Assembly (NCBI GenBank): GCA_013361525.1
Contig: JABFXY010000131.1
Span: 1 to 64,000 of the forward strand
DNA: 64,000 bases
Reading direction: 5' to 3'
Source: Polyangiaceae bacterium
GTDB taxonomy: Bacteria > Myxococcota_A > Polyangia > Polyangiales > Polyangiaceae
The position numbers were made by a program, and so were the translations under genes. Shown here one piece after another: positions 54,968-63,773 of the stretch; position 1 is the first letter of the stretch, and each line of letters begins with the position of its first letter. The notes below the pieces were generated by a model. It was not told the DNA's origin. It ran no database searches and saw only the letters and a program-made list of their open reading frames with translations.

Positions 54968-55714
54968 TCAGAGCGAAGCGGGCTCGTAGGTGTAGCTCGC
55001 GCAGTCGACGAGGATCTCGAGATCTCCCGGTCCGCTGAAGGCGATTGAGAGATAGGTCGACTTCCATTGTGTCGCGCCGACGGCCCACGTGCCTTTGGCG
55101 ATGCGCCATCCGTCGGCGCCCTCGTCGTCCTGCGCGTCGAGCTTGAACTGAATGGGCGGCTCGACGACCAGGCTGTCGTGAAAGATGAGGAGCTCCGCAT
55201 CGAGCGTGTCGGGAGCCTTCAAGCGCACCTGCGCGTGAATCATCGAGTTGGGCGGAGGCAGCGGGTCGTCGATCAAGTGACGGATGTCGTCGAAGCTGCT
55301 CGGTGTGATGAGCGAACCCGCGGAACATCCGCAGAAGCCTCCAGGCACCTGATCGATCGGGTACGAGCTCCAATCGGTGTTTCCGAGCTCGAAAGAGCCA
55401 TTCGACAAGAGCTCCGTCCCATCGCTCGCCTGCTCCTCGGGCGGGCATCCGCCGACACCACCACCGCCGACGCCACGGCCGCCGATCGGCGCCTGAGCGC
55501 CGCTGCCTCCTCCGCCCGACGAGCCACCGCCGCCGCTCGCAGGCCCACCCGCTTCAGCCGTCGCGCCGACGCCGCCTTCCCCACCCGTGCGCTGCGTGCC
55601 CTCGGGCATGTTGCAAACGAGATTGCAGGCGGCGAGCGACAAGCAATAAACGCCGAGGAGCGGCACGCGCGCGCTCGAAGCGCGATCGCGGGCCGCTTTC
55701 GTCGAGAGCGTCAT
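54968..55714 (-). CDS. Lipoprotein with Gly-rich linker and carbohydrate-binding-like beta domain
   Basis: 248 residues. The signal VPLLGVYCLSLAACNLVC has a lipobox. A Gly/Ala-rich linker of about 50 residues leads to ELLSNGSFELGNTDWSSYPID, the typical start of galactose-binding-like/CBM jelly-roll domains. Alternating beta-strands follow (MIHAQVRLKAPDTLDAELLIFHD, TYLSIAFSGPGDLEILVDCASYTYE). It may bind polysaccharide; no ligand residues can be assigned. It is convergent with the PPC lipoprotein (35 bp apart) and lies 12 bp after the Ser/Thr kinase stop on its own strand. Confidence 0.72.
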   Translation of the reverse strand: MTLSTKAARDRASSARVPLLGVYCLSLAACNLVCNMPEGTQRTGGEGGVGATAEAGGPASGGGGSSGGGGSGAQAPIGGRGVGGGGVGGCPPEEQASDGTELLSNGSFELGNTDWSSYPIDQVPGGFCGCSAGSLITPSSFDDIRHLIDDPLPPPNSMIHAQVRLKAPDTLDAELLIFHDSLVVEPPIQFKLDAQDDEGADGWRIAKGTWAVGATQWKSTYLSIAFSGPGDLEILVDCASYTYEPASL

Positions 55715-55726
55715 GTCGCGCCGACG

Positions 55727-57445
55727 CTAGCTGTCTTGAGGCTGCGTCCGCACGACCTTCGACTCGGGCGGTGCGTCCGCCTGCACACCGGTGCTGAGGA
55801 GCTGCGCGACGAGATCGCGGCACTCCGGGCGGTTGCGCAGATGCGAGAGCAGAAGTGAGGACGCGTCGCTGAACGACTTCTCGAACGCGAGACCTTCGCG
55901 CGTCTTGTGCGCGACCTTCTCGCGGCCTTGTGCGAGGTCTTCCTCGAGCGCCTCGGCGTATCGGACGAGCTGCGCGCGCAGATCGTCGATCTGCCGTCGC
56001 AGGTCGCGCGCCGTGCCTTCACGCGTCGACTTCTTCGCCTCGTAGCGCTGGAGCTGCTCGCGCTTGGCCTTCGCCGTTGCTGCAGCCGCGCCCGCGCGCT
56101 CGTAGATCGCCGGATCGAACGTGCCCGCGCGCATCGCGACGTCGGCTTGTTGCCGCGCGGTGAGCGCGGCCTTCTCTGCGCTCGAGAGCTCGACGCGAAC
56201 CTTCTCGACGTCCTCGCCGTCGGCGGCCGCTTCGCGAAGAACACGCGACTCTTCGTGCGCGAGCTCTTCCACCTTGCGACCGATTTCGGCGCGGAGCGCG
56301 CGGCCCCGTCGCTCGAGCGAGTCGAGCTTTCGGGTGTAGCTCGACACTTCACCTTCGAGCTGGTTCGCGCGCGCAGCGAGATCCCACAGCTTCGCGAGCC
56401 CGGTCGTGAGATCCGGCGGGGCGGCGTTCGCGGGGTAGGCGCGCGACATCATGCGACCGAAGAGCGCGGCGCGGCTCGCCCACTCGGTGACGCCCGCAGA
56501 CTGCGGCGGCGGCGGCGGCGGCGGCGCGACGACCTCGGCGCCGGCAGCGTCGATGTCCCAAGCCTGCGTCGGCAAGCTTCGCTGAAGCGCCTTCAGCTCT
56601 TCTTGCAGATGGTGAGCGTCCTGGTAACGGCGACGCGCGTCCTTCTCCAAGAGGCGGAGGCAGATCGCCTCGGCTTGCGGGTGCGCGTCCGGGCGGATGC
56701 CGCGCGGGCGCGGAGGCGGGCCGGAGCGCTGCATCTCGAGCAGCTGCTCGCGATCGTTGGACCGGAACGGAAGCTGTCCGGTGAGCATCTCGAACAAGAG
56801 CACGCCGAGCGCGTAGAGATCCGAGTGGCTCGTCGCGTCCTCGCCGCGCGCTTGCTCCGGCGACATGTACTCGGGCGTTCCGAACACGGCGCCCTTGGGA
56901 GCGAGGCGCGGATCGCGCGCGATCGCCGCGAGACCGAAGTCGAGGATCTTGACGTAGTCCTTGCGACCGCCTCGCTGCGTCAAAAGGATGTTGTCGCTCT
57001 TCAGATCGCGGTGCACGACGCCGAGGTCGTGAGCGCGCGCGAGCGCCGCGCACATCTGCTCGAGGATGTCGATCGCGCGGGTGATCGGCATGGGACCGCG
57101 CGCAAGCTCCTGCGAGAGGGGCGTGCCGACGAGGTACTCCATGACGAGGTAGAGCTCACCCTCTTCCGTCTCGCCGATGTCGTGGATGTCGATGATGTGT
57201 GCGTGATCGACCCGATTGGCCGCGCGCGCTTCGCGCAACATCCACGCGCGCAGGTGGGTCTCGCCGCGGAGATCGGGCCGGATGAGCTTGAGAGCCACGA
57301 CCCGATCGATGAGCACGTGGCGGGCGCGATACACGACACCCATGCCCCCCTCACCGAGCCGCGCTTCCAGCCTGTAACGACCCGCGACGACCTTGCCGAG
57401 CAGGGGATCCGCTGTGGATCCGCGCCGTGCCGAACTTACAGCCAC
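55727..57445 (-). CDS. Ser/Thr protein kinase with long C-terminal coiled coil
   Basis: 572 residues from GTG 57445, fixed by AAGGAG 7 nt upstream. The kinase domain (about 20-290) is complete: GEGGMGVVYRA, Lys in VALKLIRPDL, HRDLKSDN (Ser in place of the usual Pro), DFGLAAIARD and GTPEYMSPEQARGE. Then there is a Pro run (PPPPPPPQ), and about 360-545 is a heptad-rich coiled coil (ANQLEGEVSSYTRKLDSLERR, EEKAALTARQQ-like segments). There is no membrane helix, so it is cytoplasmic, perhaps scaffolded by self-association. It is followed 12 bp later by a lipoprotein gene. Confidence 0.92.
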   Translation of the reverse strand: MAVSSARRGSTADPLLGKVVAGRYRLEARLGEGGMGVVYRARHVLIDRVVALKLIRPDLRGETHLRAWMLREARAANRVDHAHIIDIHDIGETEEGELYLVMEYLVGTPLSQELARGPMPITRAIDILEQMCAALARAHDLGVVHRDLKSDNILLTQRGGRKDYVKILDFGLAAIARDPRLAPKGAVFGTPEYMSPEQARGEDATSHSDLYALGVLLFEMLTGQLPFRSNDREQLLEMQRSGPPPRPRGIRPDAHPQAEAICLRLLEKDARRRYQDAHHLQEELKALQRSLPTQAWDIDAAGAEVVAPPPPPPPQSAGVTEWASRAALFGRMMSRAYPANAAPPDLTTGLAKLWDLAARANQLEGEVSSYTRKLDSLERRGRALRAEIGRKVEELAHEESRVLREAAADGEDVEKVRVELSSAEKAALTARQQADVAMRAGTFDPAIYERAGAAAATAKAKREQLQRYEAKKSTREGTARDLRRQIDDLRAQLVRYAEALEEDLAQGREKVAHKTREGLAFEKSFSDASSLLLSHLRNRPECRDLVAQLLSTGVQADAPPESKVVRTQPQDS

Positions 57446-57759
57446 GCGAACGCTCCTTCTACGAGGACGGTGATCAAGTCCTTCGGCGGAATGTACCAAC
57501 CCGTCATGAGCCGCGTCGATACCCTTCCCGCCTTCGACGCGCGTGATTCGATCGCACCCTCTCGCGGATGTGCGTGCGCCTGCAGCGACCGGGGTGCGGG
57601 GCGGTCGGCGCAGTTACGTTTCGTTGCCTGATGCGTGAGCACAGCATCGAAAAAGCCACCTCCTGGCTCAATCCCGCGCTTCCTGGTGGGCCAACGGCCG
57701 ACATGAAGGGGGCTGTGACTGGCCTTTCAACCTGCGCGCGATGCCGCGCGAGGCTCTAT
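57446..57759. other. 314-bp intergenic region, nothing recognised beyond the kinase ribosome site
   Basis: Lies between the stop of the NtrB-like kinase gene and the start of the coiled-coil kinase gene, both leftward. AAGGAG (57453-57458 on the minus strand) is the ribosome site of the latter. Short open frames on both strands have no family-like features. No palindrome or RNA gene was identified; the kinase promoter is probably here but is not obvious. Confidence 0.5.
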
Positions 57760-60075
57760 TTACTCGCGTTCGCCTTTGGCGAACCGAGCCCCGTGGGAGC
57801 CGCCCCGGCGGGTCTCGCTTCGCTCGACGTGGCCTGCCCCACGGGGCTCCGGTCTGACGGGCAGGCGGACGATGAAGCGGGCGCCGCCCCCGTCGGGCCG
57901 CTCGACGTGGAGCGTCCCTCCATGCTTACGGACGATGTCGGTCGAGATGGAAAGGCCGAGCCCGGTCCCGTGACCTCTCGGCTTGGTGGTGAAGAACGGA
58001 TCGAAAATCTTGTTCCTTAAGTCCATGGGAACACCGGGACCGTTATCGATGATGGAGACCTCGGCGACCGCCCGCTCCACGGACGTCTCGATGCGGATCT
58101 CCTTCGGATTGGTTGCGTCCCCCTCCTCGGTCTCGCCGGCGACGCCCTCGAGGGCCTGGATCGCGTTCATCACGAGGTTCAGAAAGACCTGGTTCAGCTC
58201 GCCGGCTCGACAGACCACGAGCGGCAGGTCGCCGTACGACTTGGTCACCTGAATGCAGCTCTGCCGGAGCCTCGGCGCGAGGAGCACCAGCGTCTCCTCG
58301 AGGTTCGCGTGAAGATCCGTCGGCACGGCCTCCTGCGTGCTGCGGGCGAAGTTGCGCAGGTTTTGGACGATGCGGACGGTGCGATCGGTCGCGCGGCGCA
58401 CGACGGTCGAGATGCCCACGAGATCGTCGAGCGACGCGTCGAGATCGAGCTCGACTCGGAGCGCCTCGAGCTCCTTGCGGCGCGCGGCGGGCAGCTCTCT
58501 CTCCGCGGCCCGGTAGGCGTCGAGCACGCGCCGCACGTCGAGGACGACTTGCTCGAGCGGCTCGGCGCTGCCGGCGACGGCGTTGAGTGGGTTGTTGATC
58601 TCGTGCGCGACGCCCGCGACGAGCTCTCCGATCGAGGCCAGGCGTTCCCCCTGGACGAGCGCCGCCTGCGCTTCTTGAAGCTCGAACAGGGCTTGCTGCA
58701 GCTCCTTCGTGCGCGCTTCGACCTTCGTCTCGAGGTTCGCGCGCTCGCCTTCGAGCTCGGCGATGGTGCGGGCGAGCCGCTCCCGCATCCGCTCGACGTT
58801 GCGCGAAAGGCGCGCCACCTCGTCGGGGCCTTCGACGTGCGGGACGGACTTCTCGAGCTCGCCGGAAGCGACGATCTCGACCGCCTCCGAGACCTGGACG
58901 ATGGGACGCGAGAGCTCACGTGCGACGCGCGCGATGACACCGCCGACCGCGATGACCAACATGAAGAAGGCCGCGACCAGGGCGAGCACGGCCGCTTCGC
59001 TCTCCGGCACGCTCTCCGCGGTACCGAGGGATCGGTAGAGCGACACCGACGAAAACAGCATCAGCGCGGCGGCGAACACGAGCGGCCAGCCGAAGTCTCG
59101 GAGCATCCGTTCTCGAATCGCGAGGACGGCCGACCCACTGCGCGCCGCGACGGTCGAGTCGGGAGGCGCGTCGGGCTCGATGCCCGCGGAGCGAACGACG
59201 ATCGACTCGACCTGCGCGACGGTGTCGCGATCCCACCCACGCTGGTAATACGCGATGCCCCAAGAGAAGAGCGCCGCGTAGCCGATCTGCATGAACGCGT
59301 CGGTCTTGCGAAAGCTGCTCGTCCCGCTCCGGAAGTAGAAGACGCCGGCGCCGGTGCACGCGATCCACAGCATGAAGTTGAGTCGCGAAAGGCGCTTCGG
59401 GAGCGTCCTCATCGCGGCGATCGCTTGGCGCGCGTTCTGCCACGCGCCGTCGCGAAGCGTCTTCGCGATGTCGCGCGTGAGGAACAACATCGCGAGCGTG
59501 TAGGCGAGCGTGGCGCTCACCGCGAGGAGCGGAACGAACTGCCACCACCCACGAAACAGGTCTTTGCTCTGCGCGCGAAGAAACGCGACTCCGAACAGGA
59601 GGACGAGGTGGCCGCCCGTAATGCCCGCCATCGCTGCGCTCTCGCCGAGGCGACCGCGCATCCACGCCGCGAGCTCAGGACCGGCGTCCGCCCGCCCGGC
59701 GGGAGGCGGCAAGAGCTCGCGCCGGTAGATCGCGCGACGCATCCCCGCGGCCATCAGCCCGAACGTGAGCGTCGCGATCCAAAGGCGCGGGTCGATCCAG
59801 CCAGGCAGGGCCCACACCGCGAGCGGCCACGCGGCGAGCCTCGCAGCGCTCGCGCAATAGATGCCTCGCTCACCGAGCCTTCCGGCGACACCGACGAACG
59901 CAGCGGAGGCGATCATCGAGGCCCCGAACACGAGACCGGGCCAGGGCGACCCGAGCGCAATCGGCGCGACCGCTGCTGCGAACAGGCTGACGGAGAGCGC
60001 CTCCCACGCGGCGCACAGAAGCTCGGCGCGGTGCGGGCCACGCGAAACGAACTGGGTCGCGAAGCCGAGGTTCAT
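57760..60075 (-). CDS. NtrB-like membrane histidine kinase with repeat-derived C-terminal tail
   Basis: 771 residues. About eight membrane helices lie in the first 390 residues, then a HAMP-like segment (RELSRPIVQVSEAVEIVASGELEKSV), a coiled coil, and the H-box GVAHEINNPLNA with His near 491. The ATPase domain has NLVMNAIQALEG, DNGPGVP, FFTTKPRGHGTGLGLSI and GGTLHVE. After the normal end (GGARFIVRLPV) about 29 extra residues, including GHVERSETRRGGS, come from a palindromic DNA element at 57786-57849. No response regulator is adjacent. It is probably a sensor of membrane state or of a small ligand, unknown. Confidence 0.9.
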   Translation of the reverse strand: MNLGFATQFVSRGPHRAELLCAAWEALSVSLFAAAVAPIALGSPWPGLVFGASMIASAAFVGVAGRLGERGIYCASAARLAAWPLAVWALPGWIDPRLWIATLTFGLMAAGMRRAIYRRELLPPPAGRADAGPELAAWMRGRLGESAAMAGITGGHLVLLFGVAFLRAQSKDLFRGWWQFVPLLAVSATLAYTLAMLFLTRDIAKTLRDGAWQNARQAIAAMRTLPKRLSRLNFMLWIACTGAGVFYFRSGTSSFRKTDAFMQIGYAALFSWGIAYYQRGWDRDTVAQVESIVVRSAGIEPDAPPDSTVAARSGSAVLAIRERMLRDFGWPLVFAAALMLFSSVSLYRSLGTAESVPESEAAVLALVAAFFMLVIAVGGVIARVARELSRPIVQVSEAVEIVASGELEKSVPHVEGPDEVARLSRNVERMRERLARTIAELEGERANLETKVEARTKELQQALFELQEAQAALVQGERLASIGELVAGVAHEINNPLNAVAGSAEPLEQVVLDVRRVLDAYRAAERELPAARRKELEALRVELDLDASLDDLVGISTVVRRATDRTVRIVQNLRNFARSTQEAVPTDLHANLEETLVLLAPRLRQSCIQVTKSYGDLPLVVCRAGELNQVFLNLVMNAIQALEGVAGETEEGDATNPKEIRIETSVERAVAEVSIIDNGPGVPMDLRNKIFDPFFTTKPRGHGTGLGLSISTDIVRKHGGTLHVERPDGGGARFIVRLPVRPEPRGAGHVERSETRRGGSHGARFAKGERE
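57786..57849. repeat. Palindromic element within the 3' end of the histidine kinase gene
   Basis: GAGCCCCGTGGG (57786-57797) pairs perfectly with CCCACGGGGCTC (57838-57849). With one bulged base the stem continues through ACCG/CGGT. The loop contains GGTCTCGCTTCGCTCGACGT, which read on the minus strand encodes the HVERSETR peptide. Strings of this type recur as spurious C-terminal tails in many genomes, as I recall, so the element is probably a dispersed REP-like palindrome that landed at the gene end. Confidence 0.7.
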
Positions 60076-60112
60076 TCTGCCAGGCGCGCATCCTAGCAGC
60101 TGGCGTCCGACA

Positions 60113-60793
60113 TCAATGTGCGCGGCTCACCGTTCGCTTCGGCGCGGGAGGATCACCCTCCGCGAGCGTGTCTCCGAATCGCTCCTGTGTGAGCCCACGC
60201 GCGCTCGAGAGCTTTGTGTCCGCATGTGGATTCGGTTCGGCGACCGACCCGGATTGCGCACCTTTCGGCGCGGCCTCGCTCAATGGGTGGAGGCTTGCCG
60301 GATTGCCTTCCGCGAGCGTGCGACGGGGCTCGGATTGGGTACGTTCGTGCGATCGACGGGTCGGCCGTCCGAGCTCGCGCCGCCGAAACGCTCTTCCTAG
60401 ATCCGCCGGCAAATCCGAGACGAGGCGCTGTCGTGCATCCGGTGCGAGGCGCGCGCCGATCGCTTCGCAGACGGCGAGCGTGTGTTCGATCGCAAATCCG
60501 AACGGGATCTCTTCGCGGTCCTCGACGTCACGCGCGACGGTGTCGAGCGTCGCGGGCGGAGGTGTGCCGCGCGCGTGCGAGTGCAGCAGCGCTGAAAGGT
60601 CCGAAGGCACGACACGCGCGACGGCTTCGGCTTCGTCGCGGGCGAGGAAATCGCCGAGGGCTCCGACGACGGCAGCAGCAGCGCTGCGCGCCTCGGTCAG
60701 CGTTCCCAACGCCGCGGTTCGTTGTACTTCGCGATAAAACGTCCGGTCGGCGCGGCCACCGGTCACGGCTCGGGGTTGGCTTCGCATCACCAT
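60113..60793 (-). CDS. DUF2267-domain protein with low-complexity tail
   Basis: 226 residues. Two helical halves resemble DUF2267: FYREVQRTAALGTLTEARSAAAAVVGALGDFLARDEAEAV with LPSDLSALL-like VVPSDLSALLHS, and ARDVEDREEIPFGFAIEHTLAVCEAIGARLAPDARQRLVSDLPADLGRAF. After residue 145 the sequence is Ser/Pro/Glu-rich, with two related RTLAEG/DTLAEG units, and is probably disordered. The family is cytoplasmic and of unknown function. It sits 37 bp upstream of the NtrB-like kinase start on the same strand, so co-transcription is likely. Confidence 0.72.
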   Translation of the reverse strand: MVMRSQPRAVTGGRADRTFYREVQRTAALGTLTEARSAAAAVVGALGDFLARDEAEAVARVVPSDLSALLHSHARGTPPPATLDTVARDVEDREEIPFGFAIEHTLAVCEAIGARLAPDARQRLVSDLPADLGRAFRRRELGRPTRRSHERTQSEPRRTLAEGNPASLHPLSEAAPKGAQSGSVAEPNPHADTKLSSARGLTQERFGDTLAEGDPPAPKRTVSRAH

Positions 60794-60934
60794 CGCACGC
60801 TCCGATCTTAGTTAGCCAAATGGCGTGCCAGACCGCACGGCGCGGAGATCGCGCTGCGACGTGAAGGCGCAGAGGCGAGGAGCAACAGTGTGCGATCGAC
60901 CGAGGCGAGGAGGCCGCTCGATCGACCGGCGCTT

Positions 60935-63250
60935 CTATTTCGCGGGTGCCGGCGGCGCTGCCGAATCGGCGGGCTTTGCGGAGCCATCGGGCTTCGCGTC
61001 GTGCGTTCGGTGCAGCACTTCGTCGGACCGCACGCTGTCCGGCAGATACGGATCCGCCTTTCCGAGGATCCAGACCAGGCCGAGCATCAAGAGCACGAAG
61101 AAGACGACGTAGCGAATCCAAGGTGTCGGCTTCTCGGCGTACGGATCGGCGAGCGTGTGCGTCGATCCTTCCGGCAGCTTCGCGAGCGACGTGAGCGATC
61201 CGCCGAACGGGATGTTGATGCGAACGCGCCCGTTCACCGCCCAACCATTGGCGTCGAGGATCGGCCCGAGGTTGCGCTGCCGGAGCTTGAGCCACGCGAT
61301 GAGCATCGACGGGCCCGAGATCGCGAGCAGCACGCCGGCGATGCCGACAGGCATCCAGATCCCCAAGTCCAGGAACATCATCAGGATGCCGGAGAGGAAG
61401 GTCGCGACGCCGGCAATCGCAATGGAGAGCGCCGCCAACATGCCCACGTCGAGCTTCCTCGATGGCTCGGCTGCCGCTGCCGTTCCCGGCGCCGCAGGTG
61501 GAACCGCAGGAGCTGCGGGTGCGGGTGCGGGCGCTCCAGGAGCAGCTGCGCCGGGCGCTCCAGGCGCGGGCGTCGGGCCTTGTGCGGAGTTCACCGTCGC
61601 GAGCGCCGCCGCATCGACACGCTCGGACGACGCCTTCTCCTTCTCGGCGGCGCGCTTCGCGACCTGCTCTTCGATGAGATGGATGAGCCGTTTGTACGGC
61701 GTCCAGAACGCCTGCCGAATGCTGATGGGGTTCGAGATGATGCTGGTGATGGTCGCGTCCCAGTCGCGACCTTTGCGGTCGTAGAAGACGCCGTTGCGAC
61801 CAACCATCAAGTTGTCGACGTCGCCGGCGGTGAACGCAGCCGCGATGGCGACCTTCTCGCCCTCGCGCATGCAGTCGCAATACGTGAGGTACGCCTTCGA
61901 GAGGCCCGCGAGCGCCGCGTGTTTCCCCGCGTCTTGCACGAACACGACGAGGTCACACGACCGACCGTCGAGGTACAGCGTGCCGGCTTGGAACGCGCCG
62001 CCGCGCCCTCCATAAAAGTCGGAGAAGTTCACGAAATTGCGGAGCAAGGGCACGAGATCGCGCCGGAGGCGCACGGCCTTCTCCACCGCGGTGATCTTCT
62101 CGTAGTCGGGCGCGAGGGCGAGGTCCTGCTCGACGAGATCGAGGATCTTGTTCTTGAACCCACCGTCGACGAAGGACGATAAGCGCTCGCGGGCGACAGC
62201 GACGGCGCCCGTCGTCGGCTTCGCGGCGCTCCATTTTCGAAACGGCTCGAGCTTCGCGACGATGGTCTGAAAGTCCGACTCTTTCAGCTCGGAGCGCGCG
62301 CCGAGGATCGGCTCGACCGCGACCTTCGCGAACGTCTGAACGCGCTCGGCCCACGCGGGGTTGAGACCGGACGACAGCGGCAAGGCGCGCAACGCTTCCA
62401 CATGCGCGATGGGCAATCGCTCGACCCCGTCGTCCTTCGACGACAACGTCTTGCTGGTGAGGCTCTGCAAGTCCGCGTCGGCAGGATTCAGCGCCGTTGC
62501 GCCGCGGGCATCGAACGCCGCGAGGCGACCGCGCGTGTAGAAGTCGACGAGCTTTTCCTCGACCGCGACCAGCGCATCGAACGCGAGCTTCGTTTTGCCA
62601 TTTCCGACGACGTTCACCGTCTCGGAGTCACCTTCGACGTACCAAGCGAGGAGCTCGTCGGCGTGTTTGGCGAACGTCTCGACGCGCTCGCGATCGACGC
62701 CTTGTTTCCCGCTGCGATCGAGGAGCGATCCCTGCGCGGTCATGACGTCTTCGATGGCGGCCTGCGTCTCCGGCTCCGTCGCGGCGTCGGCGGGAACGAT
62801 GCCGTCGCCGTTGAAGCGCGTCGCCGCGAAGGCCTTCCCCATCGCCGCTACGTCGTCGAGGCAGATCTCTTTTTCGTCCCGCTTGCCGACGTCGGCGAGC
62901 ACGCGCTCGGCGCTCCTCAAGAAGCGTTGCCCGGCTTCGTGATCCTCGTCCACCTCCGAAAGCGGAACCGACGCCCCCTTCTTGAAGAAGAAGTCGAGGG
63001 ACTTGAAGACCTCGCCGCAGCTCTCGATCGCCGCGAGGATCTCCGGCGGACGGATCCGGCTGTCGTGATCGGTGTCGATGAGCTTCAGCGTCTCCTCGTC
63101 GATCTCGGTGCCCTTCGTCGGGCACGCGAGCGCTAGCCACAGCTTGAGATCGAGCTCGTGAAGCTTGAGGAGATCTTCACCCGATTTCAGGACGACCTGA
63201 TCCACCCCGCCGGATTTGCGAAAGGTCCAGGTGTGCTTCGGCTTTTTCAT
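60935..63250 (-). CDS. Large EF-hand-like protein with C-terminal membrane anchor, uncharacterised family
   Basis: 771 residues from ATG 63250. The N-terminus KHTWTFRKSGGVDQVVLKSGEDL and LWLALACPTKGTEID is followed by LIDTDHDSRIRPPEILAAI, an EF-hand/dockerin-like calcium loop, and later FNGDGIVPADAA. The central 400 residues are soluble and mixed alpha/beta (FYGGRGGAFQAGTLYLDGRSC, YCDCMREGEKVAIAAAFTAGDVDNLMVG). A Pro/Ala-rich linker precedes membrane helices (MLAALSIAIAGVATFLSG, LGIWMPVGIAGVLLAISGPSMLIAWL, WIRYVVFFVLLMLGLVWIL). I recall similar proteins in Planctomycetota and Myxococcota without assigned function. Confidence 0.78.
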   Translation of the reverse strand: MKKPKHTWTFRKSGGVDQVVLKSGEDLLKLHELDLKLWLALACPTKGTEIDEETLKLIDTDHDSRIRPPEILAAIESCGEVFKSLDFFFKKGASVPLSEVDEDHEAGQRFLRSAERVLADVGKRDEKEICLDDVAAMGKAFAATRFNGDGIVPADAATEPETQAAIEDVMTAQGSLLDRSGKQGVDRERVETFAKHADELLAWYVEGDSETVNVVGNGKTKLAFDALVAVEEKLVDFYTRGRLAAFDARGATALNPADADLQSLTSKTLSSKDDGVERLPIAHVEALRALPLSSGLNPAWAERVQTFAKVAVEPILGARSELKESDFQTIVAKLEPFRKWSAAKPTTGAVAVARERLSSFVDGGFKNKILDLVEQDLALAPDYEKITAVEKAVRLRRDLVPLLRNFVNFSDFYGGRGGAFQAGTLYLDGRSCDLVVFVQDAGKHAALAGLSKAYLTYCDCMREGEKVAIAAAFTAGDVDNLMVGRNGVFYDRKGRDWDATITSIISNPISIRQAFWTPYKRLIHLIEEQVAKRAAEKEKASSERVDAAALATVNSAQGPTPAPGAPGAAAPGAPAPAPAAPAVPPAAPGTAAAAEPSRKLDVGMLAALSIAIAGVATFLSGILMMFLDLGIWMPVGIAGVLLAISGPSMLIAWLKLRQRNLGPILDANGWAVNGRVRINIPFGGSLTSLAKLPEGSTHTLADPYAEKPTPWIRYVVFFVLLMLGLVWILGKADPYLPDSVRSDEVLHRTHDAKPDGSAKPADSAAPPAPAK

Positions 63251-63307
63251 CGAAGAGCGCTGCGATCGCACGAACGGAGCGCGTCGGCAAACTACAGCGC
63301 GCTGCGG

Positions 63308-63769
63308 TTAGCAGCGGCGCCCGCCGCGCTCCGGGTCCGTCGGCGCGCAGTCGATCGCGTCCGGTGAGCCGTCGTCGTCTCCGTCGGGACCGGGATCCGC
63401 CTCCTCCACGTTGCCGGCGGCGTCGACCCGCACGGCACCGAAGAACACGTCCTCGTCCTCCTCGATCGCCTCGAAGAAAAAGATGTTTGGCAGCGGAGAT
63501 TCGACGAGGATCGTGAACGAGCCGTCGGCTGCGACGGTACCCGTGCCGTCCTCCACCACCGGGTCGCCGTCGGGCGGGCCCGGCGTGATTCGGATCTCGA
63601 CGTCGCCCGGCGTGACGGCGCCCGGGTTGCCTTCGAAGACGAGCGGCTGGTCCGTGACCTCGAGCTTCTCCACGTCGAGCTCGTACTCGACCGGAGGGAC
63701 GGGCAACGGAGTCGCGGTGCAGGACCACGCTGCGCCGACGATGCCAATGAGGACCAGCCGCAATTTCAT
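63308..63769 (-). CDS. Small lipoprotein with thrombospondin-3-like acidic end
   Basis: 153 residues. MKLRLVLIGIVGAAWSC is a lipoprotein signal. The middle is an Ig-like beta domain (VEKLEVTDQPLVFEGNPGAVTPG, GTVAADGSFTILVESP). The C-terminus DPGPDGDDDGSPDAIDCAPTDPERGGRRC resembles one thrombospondin type 3 calcium repeat. It starts 4 bp after the stop of the partial gene at the window edge, so both are probably in one transcript. Function unknown. Confidence 0.75.
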   Translation of the reverse strand: MKLRLVLIGIVGAAWSCTATPLPVPPVEYELDVEKLEVTDQPLVFEGNPGAVTPGDVEIRITPGPPDGDPVVEDGTGTVAADGSFTILVESPLPNIFFFEAIEEDEDVFFGAVRVDAAGNVEEADPGPDGDDDGSPDAIDCAPTDPERGGRRC

Positions 63770-63773
63770 TCGG

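Noticed and set aside
60400..60800. Rightward frames opposite the DUF2267 gene
   Set aside because: They are Arg/Ala/Ser-rich shadows. The minus frame has recognisable DUF2267 halves and better codon bias.
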